Assembly (NCBI GenBank): GCA_964550935.1
Contig: CAZKBB010000004.1
Span: 15,844-79,843 of the forward strand
Length of the DNA stretch: 64,000 bases
Direction of reading: 5' to 3'
Origin: JBCBSP01 sp964550935
GTDB taxonomy: Bacteria > Pseudomonadota > Alphaproteobacteria > Caulobacterales > Maricaulaceae
The translations under genes and the position numbers were made by a program. The notes beneath the pieces were generated by a model. The model ran no database searches. It had not been told where the DNA came from and saw nothing but the letters and a program-made list of their open reading frames with translations. Below are positions 51,962 to 60,778 of this stretch, piece after piece. Positions within the stretch are counted from its first letter, which is position 1, and the number at the start of each line of letters is the position of its first letter.

Positions 51962-52845
51962 TCGCAAGCGTGCTGAGGCGCAGCCCTGAGAGCGCGGTCT
52001 TCATCGCGCTCGGCCTTGTCGCCGCGATCGCGGCGCTCGCCGGCGCCCCGGCGCCGCCGCTTAGCGTGCAGCTGGTGGTTCTGGCGCTCGGCGTCGCGAT
52101 CCTGGGCGTGCCCCACGGCGCGCTCGACCCCTGGGTGGCCCGGCGCCTTGGACTGTGGCGCGGGCCTGCGGGCTTTGCGGTCTTCAATCTGGCCTACGTC
52201 GCGCTCGCCGGCGCGGTTGTAGGGCTCTGGCTTCTCGCCCCGCCCGCGGCGCTGATCGGCTTCCTGGCGGTCTCGGCCTGGCATTTCGGCGGCGACTGGG
52301 CGCTGCCCGGGCCGGCGCGGCTGCTCGCCGGGCTCGGCGTCGTGCTTTTGCCGGCCTGGCGTTTCGAAGCGGAGGTGGCCGAGATTTTCGCGGTGCTCGC
52401 CGGAGCGGGCGGCGCGCGCGTGGCGGAGATCGTCAACCTGGCCGGTCCGGCCGTGGCGCTCGGCCTGGCTGCGGCCGGCCTGGTCGCGGCGCGCTCCAGC
52501 CTGCGCGCCGGCGCCGAGTTCGCCGTCATCGGCGCGCTGGCCCTGACCGTGTCGCCGCTGATCTATTTCCTCGTCTATTTCTGCCTGCTTCATTCGCCGC
52601 GCCACTTGCGCGGACAGTTCGCGCAGGCGCCGCGCCGCCTGCGTGCGCGCCTCGGCGTGCTGGCGGTGGTCTACACGCTTTTGACGCTCGCCCTGGCGGG
52701 CGGGGCGGCCTGGTGGCTCGCCTGCGCGTCGCTCGAGCAGTCCGCGCTGCGTATCGTGTTCATCGGGCTCGCCGCGCTGACCGCGCCGCACATGCTGCTG
52801 ATCGCGCGTACCGAAGCGGTCGACGCGGCCAAGGCCGGGCGATGA
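51958..52845 (+). CDS. blh: Brp/Blh-type beta-carotene 15,15'-dioxygenase
   Basis: A 295-residue integral membrane protein with about seven to eight hydrophobic segments. The iron-binding histidines of the Brp/Blh family are visible: VPHGALDPW, SAWHFGGDW, CLLHSPRHLRGQ and APHMLL. It cleaves beta-carotene to two retinal molecules, the chromophore of microbial rhodopsins. ATG 51958 overlaps the crtY stop and the stop overlaps idi. No rhodopsin gene is in this window, so the opsin must be elsewhere. Confidence 0.92.
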   Translation: MIASVLRRSPESAVFIALGLVAAIAALAGAPAPPLSVQLVVLALGVAILGVPHGALDPWVARRLGLWRGPAGFAVFNLAYVALAGAVVGLWLLAPPAALIGFLAVSAWHFGGDWALPGPARLLAGLGVVLLPAWRFEAEVAEIFAVLAGAGGARVAEIVNLAGPAVALGLAAAGLVAARSSLRAGAEFAVIGALALTVSPLIYFLVYFCLLHSPRHLRGQFAQAPRRLRARLGVLAVVYTLLTLALAGGAAWWLACASLEQSALRIVFIGLAALTAPHMLLIARTEAVDAAKAGR

Positions 52846-53879
52846 GCCGGATCACCACCCGAAAAGACCGTCACATCGATGCGGTGCTCTCCGGAGAGGT
52901 CGCCGCCCGATCGGTCACCACGGGCTTCGAGGCGGTGCGCTTTGAACACTGCGCCCTGCCCGAGCTCGACTATGACGCGATCGATCTGTCGACGCGCTTC
53001 CTCGGCAAGCGCCTCGCCGCACCGCTTCTGATCAGCTCCATGACCGGCGGGCCGTCGCGGGCCGAGGCGATCAACGCCGCGCTCGCCGAGGCGGCCCAGA
53101 CGCTCGGCCTCTCGCTCGGGGTCGGCTCCCAGCGCGTCGCGCTGAGCGAAGGCGGGGCGGGCGGCATCGATGCAGGCCTGAGGCGGCGCGCGCCTGACAT
53201 CTTGCTGTTCGCCAACCTGGGCGCGGCCCAGCTTCTGGAGGACTTCAGCCTCGACGAGGTCAGGCGCGCGGTGGAGATGATCGGCGCGGACGCGCTCATC
53301 CTTCACCTGAACCCGCTTCAGGAGGCGCTGCAGGCCGGCGGCGACACGCGCTGGGCGGGCCTCAGCGCGAAGATCGAGGCGACCTGCGCCGGGCTCGGCG
53401 CGCCGGTGGTGGTCAAGGAGGTCGGCTTCGGGATCTCCGGAACGGTCGCGCGCCGGCTCGCCGATCTGGGCGTCGCCGCGATCGACGTGGCCGGCGCAGG
53501 CGGCACGAGCTGGGCTGCGGTGGAGGGCGCGATCAGCGCCGACACCGCCTTGAGCGCGCGCGCTGAGATCTTTCGCGACTGGGGCGTGCCCACTGCGCGC
53601 GCCCTTGAAGACGTGCGCGCGGCGCTGCCGGGCATGGCGCTCATCGCCTCGGGCGGCGTGCGCGACGGGCTGGACGCGGCCAAGGCGATCCGGCTTGGCG
53701 CGGATCTCGTCGGTCAGGCCGGGGGTGTCCTGAAAGCGGCGACCAAAGGCCCCGAGGCCGTGATCGCGCACTTCGAAGCCGTGATCGAGACCTTGCGCAC
53801 GGCCTGCTTCGCGACCGGGTCGGGCGATCTCGCCGCGTTGAGGACGGCGCGCCTGATCAAGGCCCCGATCGAAGACTGA
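52842..53879 (+). CDS. fni: Type 2 isopentenyl-diphosphate delta-isomerase
   Basis: A 345-residue FMN-dependent Idi-2 that interconverts IPP and DMAPP. Seen in order: TTRKDRHIDAVL, LLISSMTGGPSRAEAIN, LGVGSQRVAL, LILHLNPLQEALQAGGDTRW (Gln proton donor in the NPLQE motif), VVVKEVGFGISGTVARRL, DVAGAGGTSWAAVE and IASGGVRDGLDAAKAIRLGAD (FMN phosphate site). It ends the carotenoid operon and balances the C5 pool. Unlike Idi-1 it is often found with mevalonate genes, in line with the HMG-CoA reductase gene in this window. Confidence 0.95.
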   Translation: MSRITTRKDRHIDAVLSGEVAARSVTTGFEAVRFEHCALPELDYDAIDLSTRFLGKRLAAPLLISSMTGGPSRAEAINAALAEAAQTLGLSLGVGSQRVALSEGGAGGIDAGLRRRAPDILLFANLGAAQLLEDFSLDEVRRAVEMIGADALILHLNPLQEALQAGGDTRWAGLSAKIEATCAGLGAPVVVKEVGFGISGTVARRLADLGVAAIDVAGAGGTSWAAVEGAISADTALSARAEIFRDWGVPTARALEDVRAALPGMALIASGGVRDGLDAAKAIRLGADLVGQAGGVLKAATKGPEAVIAHFEAVIETLRTACFATGSGDLAALRTARLIKAPIED

Positions 53880-53890
53880 GGCCTCAGTCG

Positions 53891-53934
53891 ACCCGGCGCG
53901 CGGCGTCAGCCCCCGGCCGCTCAGCCCGCCGGGT
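53891..53934. terminator. Hairpin between convergent idi and AbgT genes
   Basis: ACCCGGCG (53891-53898) pairs with CGCCGGGT (53927-53934), an 8-bp stem with a 28-base spacer that reaches into the AbgT 3' end. A perfect 16-bp palindrome also spans the idi stop (53874-53889). Either could act on converging transcripts; neither has a T-run. Confidence 0.3.
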
Positions 53935-55513
53935 AGAAGGTGGGCGATCCCGGCCCCACGGGCAGGCCCGCCACGAAGGTCCAAAGGTAGAAGAAGATCG
54001 ACCACAGCGTGATGAAGAAGATGGTGTAGGGCAGCATCATCGCGATCAGCGTGCCCACGCCCAGATCGCGATCATAGCGCGTCGCCCAAGCGAGGATCAG
54101 GCCGAAATAGCTCATCATCGGAGTGATGATGTTGGTGGTGGAGTCCCCGATCCGATAGGCCGCCTGGATCGCCTCGGGCGCATAGCCGATCAGCATCAGC
54201 ATGGGCACGAAGATCGGCGCGGTCACCGCCCGCTGCGCGCTCGCCGAGCCGAGCGAGAGATTGATCACCGCGCACATGGCGATGAACAGGAAGAACAACG
54301 CCGGTCCGGTCAGCCCCGTGCTCTGCAGGAAGTTCGCCCCGGACACCGCGGTGATGGCGCCCAGATTGGTCCAGCCGAAGAAGGCGACGAATTGCGCGGC
54401 GAAGAACACGAGCACGATGTAGAGCCCGAGCGAGGACAGGGCCGCGGCCATGGCGTCGATCACGTCCCGGTCGGTTTTCATGGTGCCGGCGGTGCGTCCG
54501 TAGGCGTAGCCGACCGCCACGAAGAAAATCAGGATCCAGACGACGAAGCCGTCGAAGAAGGGCGAATCGATGCGGTCGCCCGTTTCAGGATTGCGCAAGA
54601 CGCCCCAGTCCGGCGCCAGGGTCAGCGCCATCAGCGCGAGCACGCCGAGCAGCGCGAGCCCGGCGCGGCCGAGGCCCTTTTTCTCCACCGGGCTCAGCGG
54701 CTCCATCATGCGCCCGTCGAGGATGGTGGAATCCGCGCGCGAGGGATCGTAGGGGCCGAGCTTCGGCTCCACGATGAACATGGTCACGAGCGAGCCGACA
54801 ACGGTCACCAGGAAGGTGGAGGCGACCATGAAGTACCAGTTCGCCGTGGCCACCACGACATAGTCCGGATCGATCAGGCGCGCGGCCTCCTGGGTGATGC
54901 CGGCGAGCAGCGGGTCGATCGTTCCGATCAGGAGATTCGCGCTGTAGCCGCCGGAGACCCCGGCGAAGGCGGCGGCCATGCCCGCGAGCGGATGCCGGCC
55001 CAGCGCATAGAAGATCGCTCCGGCCAGCGGCACGAGCACGACGTAGCCGACCTCGGACGCGGTGTTGGAAACCACCCCCGCGAACACGATCGCCACGGTC
55101 ACCACGTGGCGCGGTGCGGACAGCACCATGGCGCGCACGGCGGCGGACAGGAGGCCTGAGCGCTCCGCCACGCCGACTCCGAGCATCGCCACCAGAACCA
55201 CGCCGAGCGGCGCGAAGCCGGTGAAGTTGTCGGTGAGGCCGGTGAAGATCCGGCGCAGCCCATCGCCGTTAAGAAGGCTCACCGCGCGGATCATGCCGTC
55301 CTCGGCGACGCCCGGCGCATCGGCCGGGCGCGGATCCTCAACAGCCAGGCCGATCAGGCCGAAAAAGCCCGACAAAAGGACGATGCCGCCCGCCAGAATG
55401 GCGAACAGCGTGACCGGGTGAGGCAGGAGATTACCGAGCCACTCCACCCCGTCGAGGAAGCGCGTGAACGCATTGCGCCGCGCACGCGCCGCGTCGGTCC
55501 CCTGATCGGCCAT
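53921..55513 (-). CDS. AbgT-family transporter
   Basis: A 530-residue inner-membrane transporter with about 12 hydrophobic segments. AbgT hallmarks are FLDGVEWLGNLLPHPVTLF, LTDNFTGFAPLGVVLVAMLGVGVAERSGLLSA, FAGVSGGYSANLLIGTIDPLLAGITQEAARLI and MSYFGLILAWATRYD. Members import p-aminobenzoyl-glutamate or export sulfonamide-type antimetabolites, driven by protons or sodium. No aminobenzoyl-glutamate hydrolase is adjacent. Substrate unknown. Confidence 0.93.
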   Translation of the reverse strand: MADQGTDAARARRNAFTRFLDGVEWLGNLLPHPVTLFAILAGGIVLLSGFFGLIGLAVEDPRPADAPGVAEDGMIRAVSLLNGDGLRRIFTGLTDNFTGFAPLGVVLVAMLGVGVAERSGLLSAAVRAMVLSAPRHVVTVAIVFAGVVSNTASEVGYVVLVPLAGAIFYALGRHPLAGMAAAFAGVSGGYSANLLIGTIDPLLAGITQEAARLIDPDYVVVATANWYFMVASTFLVTVVGSLVTMFIVEPKLGPYDPSRADSTILDGRMMEPLSPVEKKGLGRAGLALLGVLALMALTLAPDWGVLRNPETGDRIDSPFFDGFVVWILIFFVAVGYAYGRTAGTMKTDRDVIDAMAAALSSLGLYIVLVFFAAQFVAFFGWTNLGAITAVSGANFLQSTGLTGPALFFLFIAMCAVINLSLGSASAQRAVTAPIFVPMLMLIGYAPEAIQAAYRIGDSTTNIITPMMSYFGLILAWATRYDRDLGVGTLIAMMLPYTIFFITLWSIFFYLWTFVAGLPVGPGSPTFYPAG

Positions 55514-55643
55514 GATCGCCCTCTTGCAAAAGACGCCCCCGCCGGCGCCTGCCGTCGAAGGGACTTCGCCGCATGGAGAAAATCAACCTCATGTTTCGCA
55601 GGGACATTCGGCGCGGCGGGCCTGGCCGGCGAGCGACGGGCGC

Positions 55644-56396
55644 CTAGAAGCCGCGTGTCAGGCGAAGCATCAGGTCCTGATCGTCGGCCGCTTCGGACAG
55701 GCCGAACAGCACTCCGGCGGACCATTCCACGCCGTAGGCCAGGTCACCGCCCACCACCGGGCCGAGCTGGTGGCTCTGATCGTCGAATCCGCCGAAGCCG
55801 GCGTCGAGCCCGCCGAACTCGTTGAAGCTCTCAAGACCGACGCTGAGGCCCCCGTCCAACGACTTATAAAGGCTCGCTCGGGTCTCCAGGATCCAGTCGT
55901 CGTCCGCGTCCGGGCCGACGTCCCGGTCGAACAGGATGAGCGCCCGCGCGCGCCACCCGCCGTCGAACACCCACTGGTTCGTCCAGTTCGCGCCGAACTC
56001 ATGGGGCGTGTCGTCGCCCTCGGCGATGCGCGCGTCGAAGCGCAGCGCGCCGGAATAGCCCCAGGGCGTGCGCTCCACGATCTGGATGAGCAGCTCGCCC
56101 TGGACATGATCGAATTCGAAATCCCCGCCGGCCGAGTCCGACCAGGCCGCCAGCGCGCGCCAGCGCAGCCGGTCGTTGATCGCCTTCTGGTAATGGATCC
56201 GGTGAGCGATGGAGGCGTCCTCGCCGCTGGCCTCGATACCGGCGGCGATGTGGTACTCGGCCTCGCGGTCGCCTGGGTCGACGTCCGGACCGAACACGGC
56301 GCCCGTGGTTTGCGCGGCGGCGGCGGAGGCGGAGCAAAGCGCGGCGGCGGGATCAGGCGTCGGCGCGCGTCTCGTCCGCCGCGGCGCCCACGTCAT
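55644..56396 (-). CDS. Predicted outer-membrane beta-barrel protein
   Basis: A protein of about 250 residues with alternating hydrophobic/polar strands rich in aromatic residues and Gly (RWRALAAWSDSAGGDF, GYSGALRFDARIAEGD, NQWVFDGGWRARALILFDRD, GGLSVGLESFNEFGGLD) and a terminal Phe (LMLRLTRGF), the usual C-terminal signal of barrel proteins. A signal-peptide end AALCSASAAAAQ is clear, but the start is not: ATG 56396 is proposed, which overlaps the MFS gene by 44 bp. No function is known. It is probably co-transcribed with the MFS gene. Confidence 0.65.
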   Translation of the reverse strand: MTWAPRRTRRAPTPDPAAALCSASAAAAQTTGAVFGPDVDPGDREAEYHIAAGIEASGEDASIAHRIHYQKAINDRLRWRALAAWSDSAGGDFEFDHVQGELLIQIVERTPWGYSGALRFDARIAEGDDTPHEFGANWTNQWVFDGGWRARALILFDRDVGPDADDDWILETRASLYKSLDGGLSVGLESFNEFGGLDAGFGGFDDQSHQLGPVVGGDLAYGVEWSAGVLFGLSEAADDQDLMLRLTRGF

Positions 56397-57645
56397 CTTC
56401 CGCCTCCGCCTCGGCGTTGTCGGCCGCCCAGACCCCGGCGGCTTCGGCGGCCACGGGCGAAGCGGTCGGCAGGAGGCCCACATAGCTTTCGGTCTCATCG
56501 ACCGGGGTCGGGGCGCGCTGGGTCATGCGGTAAAGCGCGTATCCGGCGATCGCGGCGAAGTAGGCGCCAAGCGCCGGCCAGAAACCGGAGGGGCCGAACT
56601 GCTCCATCGCCCAGCCGGCGGTCAACGGCCCTGCGATCGCGCCGAGCCCGAAGGTGAAGACCAGTCCGCCGGAGGCCGCGGCCATGTCTTCCGGCTCCAG
56701 ATAGTCGTTCGTGTAGGCCAGAAACAGCGCATAGAGCGGCGTCGTCACGCCCCCGGCGAAGAAGGCCGCGATGGTGAGCGCCCAGAACCCGCCCCCGGTC
56801 AGCAGGCCCGCAAGGCAGGCGAGCGCCCCGATCAGCGCGGCGCCGAGGATGATGCGACGCCGGTCGAGGCGGTCGGACAGCCAGCCGATCGGGTATTGCA
56901 GCACCAGCGCGCCGGCGAACAGTGTCGCCACGAACAGCGCGATGCGGCTCACCGAAAGCCCGATCTGGGCCCCGAACACAGCGCTCATCCCGGTCTGCGT
57001 CGCGTAGGCCGCGCCCAGAAGAAAAATCCCCACCGTGCCGAGCGGCGAGGTCTGGTACAGGCGCACAAGCCCCATCGGGCGCACCTCCGCGGCCGCAGGA
57101 ACCGGCCCGACCGACAACAGGATGGGCGAGAACGAAATCGAAACCAGGATCGAGGCGGCGATGAACAGGGTCGAGGTCGCCGGATCGCCAAGCGTCAACA
57201 GGCCCTGGGCGCCGATAATGCCCAACGTCTGGGCGAGCATGTAGGCGGAGAGCACCTTGCCGCGCGTCTCGTTGGTGGCCGCGTCGTTGAGCCAGCTTTC
57301 CGCGGTCACGTAGACCCCGGACATGCAAAATCCGATCAGGATGCGCAGCACCGTCCACGACCAGGGGTCGGTCAGGAGCGGGAAGGCGATGAGCGCGGCG
57401 GAGATGAAGCTGCCGAGCGCGGCGAAAGTGCGCACGTGGCCCACGCGCCGGATCAGCATCGGCGTTACGCGCGCGCCGGAGAGAAACCCCACGAAATAGC
57501 CCGAGGTCACGATCGCCAGCTGGGCTGCGGAGAACCCCTCGATCCCGCCGCGTACGCCCATCAGGGTGAAGTGCATGCCGTTGCCGAGCATGATCAGGAC
57601 GACGCCCAAGAGCACCGCCCAGATGCTGAACAGGACCTGGATCAT
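56353..57645 (-). CDS. MFS transporter, YcaD-like
   Basis: A 430-residue transporter with 12 predicted helices. Segments include LGNGMHFTLMGVRGGIEGFSAAQLAIVTSGYFVGFLSGARVTP, GVYVTAESWLNDAATNETRGKVLSAYML and QYPIGWLSDRLDRRRI, which is the style of the YcaD/UMF2 subfamily. An acidic, Ala/Glu-rich tail of about 45 residues follows the last helix. ATG 57645 has GGGAGAGG upstream, while the frame extends 31 codons further without support. Substrate unknown. Confidence 0.9.
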   Translation of the reverse strand: MIQVLFSIWAVLLGVVLIMLGNGMHFTLMGVRGGIEGFSAAQLAIVTSGYFVGFLSGARVTPMLIRRVGHVRTFAALGSFISAALIAFPLLTDPWSWTVLRILIGFCMSGVYVTAESWLNDAATNETRGKVLSAYMLAQTLGIIGAQGLLTLGDPATSTLFIAASILVSISFSPILLSVGPVPAAAEVRPMGLVRLYQTSPLGTVGIFLLGAAYATQTGMSAVFGAQIGLSVSRIALFVATLFAGALVLQYPIGWLSDRLDRRRIILGAALIGALACLAGLLTGGGFWALTIAAFFAGGVTTPLYALFLAYTNDYLEPEDMAAASGGLVFTFGLGAIAGPLTAGWAMEQFGPSGFWPALGAYFAAIAGYALYRMTQRAPTPVDETESYVGLLPTASPVAAEAAGVWAADNAEAEAEDDVGAAADETRADA

Positions 57646-57785
57646 GACCAGCCTCTCCCTGTGAACCCCGGCGGGCGGAGACACACTGCCCGGCCGGCCT
57701 AAACTTGCGCCACAGGCGATGCAAACATCGATCCGCAAAGCCGTCTCGGCTGGCCTGTCCGGGCCGAAGCGGCTAAAGCCCCGCC

Positions 57786-58541
57786 ATGGATGATCTCGAC
57801 CTTCTCATCGACTTCCATCGGGGCGCCGAGCGCCAGGGTCCCGGCGGCGAGGCCGCCACGCGCCTTGCGATCGCGCTGGCCGGTCTGGACGCCAACGCGA
57901 ACCTTCAGATCGCCGACATAGGCTGCGGGACCGGCGCGTCCACGCGCGTGCTCGCCCGCGCGCTCGACGCTCACGTGACCGCGGTCGATTTTCTGCCGGC
58001 CTTTCTAGAGCGCCTCGACACGATTGCGGCGCGCGAGGGGCTGAACGATCGCATCACGACGCGGTGTGAACCGATGGAGGCGTTGAGTTTCGAGCCCGGC
58101 TCGCTGGACGCCGTCTGGGCCGAGGGCGCGATCTACAATATGGGCTTCGAAGCTGGCGTGGGGGCGTGGTCTCGCCTCCTCAAGCCCGGCGGCGTCCTGG
58201 CGGTCTCCGAGATCACCTGGCTCACCGAAGAGCGCCCGGCCGAGCTCGAGGCGCACTGGCGCGCCCAGTACGCCGAGATCGACGCCGCCTCGGCCAAGAT
58301 TGCGGTGCTGGAGCGCGCCGGGTTCAGCCCTGTCGGTTATTTCGTGCTGCCGGAGACCTGCTGGACCACGAACTATTACGCCCCCGCGCAAGACCGCTTC
58401 GAGGCGTTCCTGGAACGCCACCGCCGCAGCGAGGCGGCCGAGGCGCTCGTCGCGGCCGAACGCGAAGAGATCGCGCTCTACGAGCTTCACAAGGCGCACT
58501 TCGGCTACGGCTTCTACATCGCGCGAAAGCTGGAGGCCTGA
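57786..58541 (+). CDS. Class I SAM-dependent methyltransferase
   Basis: A 251-residue methyltransferase. SAM motif I is IADIGCGTGASTRVLA, motif II region HVTAVDFLPAFLERL, and the later strand is GSLDAVWAEGAIYNMGF then LLKPGGVLAVSEITWL. The C-terminal part (YFVLPETCWTTNYYAPAQDRFEAFLERH) is close to small-molecule methyltransferases of the UbiE/MerA-like class. The substrate cannot be predicted. It is divergent from the MFS gene and convergent with the DUF523 gene. Confidence 0.9.
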   Translation: MDDLDLLIDFHRGAERQGPGGEAATRLAIALAGLDANANLQIADIGCGTGASTRVLARALDAHVTAVDFLPAFLERLDTIAAREGLNDRITTRCEPMEALSFEPGSLDAVWAEGAIYNMGFEAGVGAWSRLLKPGGVLAVSEITWLTEERPAELEAHWRAQYAEIDAASAKIAVLERAGFSPVGYFVLPETCWTTNYYAPAQDRFEAFLERHRRSEAAEALVAAEREEIALYELHKAHFGYGFYIARKLEA

Positions 58542-58566
58542 CGCGGCGCGGGGGCTAAGCGTCAGG
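58537..58566. terminator. Bidirectional hairpin between convergent genes
   Basis: CCTGACGC (58537-58544) and GCGTCAGG (58559-58566) are perfect 8-bp inverted arms that overlap the stop codons of both the methyltransferase and DUF523 genes, so one stem could end transcription from either side. Confidence 0.45.
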
Positions 58567-59206
58567 ATCCGAAGGCCTCCGCATACCAGTCGCTCTCGTG
58601 GTGGTCGCGCGCCTCGACCGGTCCGGTCCAGTCCAGCTGCAGCGCCTCGAACAAGGCCTTCAGGCTCGCAAAGTCGCGCTGGCTCAGCACGGGCAAGCCG
58701 GCGCGGATCAGGGCCGCCGCGGCCACGCCTTGCGCGGGCTGGCGCTGCGGCGCGGACGCGGTGCGCGCGCCGCGATAGATGACCTGCGAGCCGCAGGCCG
58801 CGGAGATGTCCATGAGGATCGCGAGCTCGCAGCGGGCCTCGGCCGCGAAGGCGGCCATGGCCTTCGCCCCGTCCCTGAAGGCCTCGGTCAGGTCTTCGCC
58901 GGTTTCCGAAAGCACCCGGGCGCGCCCGTCGAGCACGTCGAACCCGTCGCCGTCGGCGATGTCGCACCAGGGCCGGGGTACGCCCAGAACATGCGCCTCG
59001 GGGCAGAAGCTGGCGATCTCGACCCGCGCGCACGCCTGCAGCCGGCGCATGAGGGCGTGATCGCCGTAGGTCGAGCCGTCGACGCCCACGGGCCTGCCGG
59101 CGAGACAGCCCGACATGAGGATGCGCACCGGCCGCTCCCGGGCGGCGGCGCCGATCCGGTCGAAAAAGTCTGCATCGGGAAGGTGATCGGGTCTGGTCAG
59201 GCTCAT
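58562..59206 (-). CDS. DUF523/TudS-like iron-sulfur protein
   Basis: A 214-residue DUF523 protein. Three cysteines that bind an iron-sulfur cluster in the thiouracil desulfurase TudS have counterparts: SGCLAGRPVGVDGS, SFCPEAHVLGVPR and SAACGSQVIYRG. The family acts in removing sulfur from thiolated bases; the natural substrate here is unknown. ATG 59206 gives the family N-terminus (MSLTRPDH), while the open frame upstream overlaps the tRNA and is not coding. Confidence 0.85.
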   Translation of the reverse strand: MSLTRPDHLPDADFFDRIGAAARERPVRILMSGCLAGRPVGVDGSTYGDHALMRRLQACARVEIASFCPEAHVLGVPRPWCDIADGDGFDVLDGRARVLSETGEDLTEAFRDGAKAMAAFAAEARCELAILMDISAACGSQVIYRGARTASAPQRQPAQGVAAAALIRAGLPVLSQRDFASLKALFEALQLDWTGPVEARDHHESDWYAEAFGS

Positions 59207-59367
59207 CGACGGATCTGGCGCTCCGCGAGGCTCAAGGACCGAATGCTGCGCCCATCGGCGCGCCGGCTCAAGCGATTTTGCTCTGACAGGTCCCGCTGCC
59301 GAGAAGTCACGGAACTGTCGGGGTGTTTCGGGTGCAAATCCCAGCCGCACGAAATCTGCGGGGCAAG

Positions 59368-59457
59368 TGGCGGTGAGGGTGGGATTCGAACCCACGAGAC
59401 GGTTGCCCGCCTACACGCGTTCCAGGCGTGCGCCTTCGACCACTCGGCCACCTCACC
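59368..59457 (-). tRNA. tRNA-Ser (GGA)
   Basis: A 90-base tRNA on the reverse strand with acceptor arms GGTGAGG/CCTCACC (59451-59457 and 59372-59378), anticodon loop CTGGAAC (anticodon GGA, reads UCC/UCU), a long variable arm typical of serine tRNA, T loop TTCGAAT and an encoded CCA end (59368-59370). It lies in a 410-bp region between DUF523 and DUF533 with no other gene. Confidence 0.96.
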
Positions 59458-59617
59458 GGCGCTGTCGCGAGGCGCGCAAACTACTGGACGCGCCGGGGCA
59501 GTCAAGGCGGGCGCGCGCGCCGGTTTCACGGGCCTTGCGCGGGGGCTCGCCAGCGGCCACTTCTCAGCGCGATCCGGGCGCGCCGCGCGCCGTTCATCCT
59601 TGCAAGGAGCCCCTTTG

Positions 59618-60283
59618 ATGTTCGACGTGAACAAGGTCCTGGACGCGCTTCAAAACGACCCCAACGCCCGGCGCACCGCGCTTGCGGGCGGGGGCGGCGT
59701 GGCGGCCGGCTTCGCCGCATCCATGCTGATGGGCAAGACGGGGCGCAAGATGATGGGCAAGGCGGCCAAATACGGCGCGGTCGCCGCGGTCGGCGGGCTC
59801 GCCTACCATGCCTGGCGGCGTTCGCAGGAGCGTCGCGGCGGTGACGCCAAGCCGTCCGATGCTCCGCTTCCGGCCGACTATGAGGCCGCGCCGGAGAACT
59901 CCGCCTTCCTGCCCGCGCCGTCGGCGCAGGCTGAACAGGACGCGCTCGGCAAGGCGATGGTGCGCGCCATGATCGCTGCGGCCAAAGCCGATGGAAAGAT
60001 CGACACCGAAGAGAAGGCGCGCATTTTCGAGCGGCTGAACGCGATGGATCTCGGCGCCGACGCCAAGGCCTTCGTGTTCGACGAGTTGAACGCGCCGCTT
60101 GATCTCAACGCCGTGATCGAGGCCGCCGACACACCTGAACACGCCGCGGAAATCTACGCCGCCTCACTGGTGGCGATCGAAGCCGACACCCCGGCCGAGC
60201 AGGCCTATCTGCAGATGCTCGCCGCGCGCCTGGAGCTGGCTCCGGAGCTCGTCGAGGAGATCCACGCCGCCGCGCAGGCTTAA
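59618..60283 (+). CDS. DUF533/TerB-like protein
   Basis: A 221-residue protein: a Gly/Ala/Met-rich N-terminal part (ALAGGGGVAAGFAASMLMGKTGRKMMGKAAKYGAVAAVGGLAYHAW) that could insert in a membrane, a linker, and a C-terminal TerB-like helical domain (MVRAMIAAAKADGKIDTEEKARIFERL with an acidic DGKID loop, then AAEIYAASLVAIEADTPAEQAYLQMLAARLEL). AAGGAG stands nine bases before the ATG. Similar proteins (YebE type) occur widely as envelope-associated proteins of unknown role. Confidence 0.88.
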   Translation: MFDVNKVLDALQNDPNARRTALAGGGGVAAGFAASMLMGKTGRKMMGKAAKYGAVAAVGGLAYHAWRRSQERRGGDAKPSDAPLPADYEAAPENSAFLPAPSAQAEQDALGKAMVRAMIAAAKADGKIDTEEKARIFERLNAMDLGADAKAFVFDELNAPLDLNAVIEAADTPEHAAEIYAASLVAIEADTPAEQAYLQMLAARLELAPELVEEIHAAAQA

Positions 60284-60287
60284 GCGC

Positions 60288-60710
60288 TCAGGCCAGCGCG
60301 GCGTCCAGGGTGATCTCGGCTTTGACGAGCTTGGAGACCGGGCAGTTGGACTTCGCCGTTTCGGCCGCCTCCAGGAAGGCGGCTTCGTTTTCGGCGTCCA
60401 TCTTGCCGCGCACCGAAAGCGCGATCTTCGAGATGGCGAAGCCGTCGCCGTCCTCCTCCAGCGTGACGTCAGCCGAGGCGTGGATGGCGTCCGGCGCCAG
60501 ACCGCGCTCGGTCAGCTCAAGGCTCAGCGCCATCGCATAACAGCCCGCATGGGCCGCGGCGATCAGCTCCTCCGGGTTCGTCCCCTCGCCGCTTTCAAAG
60601 CGTGAGGCGAAGCCGTAAGACGCGCCGTCGAGCGCGCCGGACGGCGTGGAGAGACGTCCGCGTCCGGTCTTGATGTCGCCGGTCCAGTGGGCTTGGGCTT
60701 CGCGTTTCAT
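60288..60710 (-). CDS. osmC: OsmC-family peroxiredoxin
   Basis: A 140-residue OsmC protein that reduces organic hydroperoxides with two cysteines: the peroxidatic Cys in AAAHAGCYAMAL and the resolving Cys in SNCPVSKLV. The catalytic Arg/Glu region (GTNPEELIAAAHA) is present. Length is normal. It is convergent with DUF533 (4 bp apart). Assignment to OsmC and not Ohr is supported by GASYGFASRFESGEGTNPEEL. Confidence 0.92.
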   Translation of the reverse strand: MKREAQAHWTGDIKTGRGRLSTPSGALDGASYGFASRFESGEGTNPEELIAAAHAGCYAMALSLELTERGLAPDAIHASADVTLEEDGDGFAISKIALSVRGKMDAENEAAFLEAAETAKSNCPVSKLVKAEITLDAALA

Positions 60711-60778
60711 GGCGGGGCTCCGTTGCGTTGCTGGCTACCGTGCAGCGCGCACGCCCCGCTGGACGTTCCCAAGCGGAC

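Noticed and set aside
53874..53889. Perfect 16-bp palindrome across the idi stop codon as an operator
   Set aside because: It is at the end of an operon between converging genes, not near a promoter, and has no loop for a hairpin. Most likely chance or part of a termination region.
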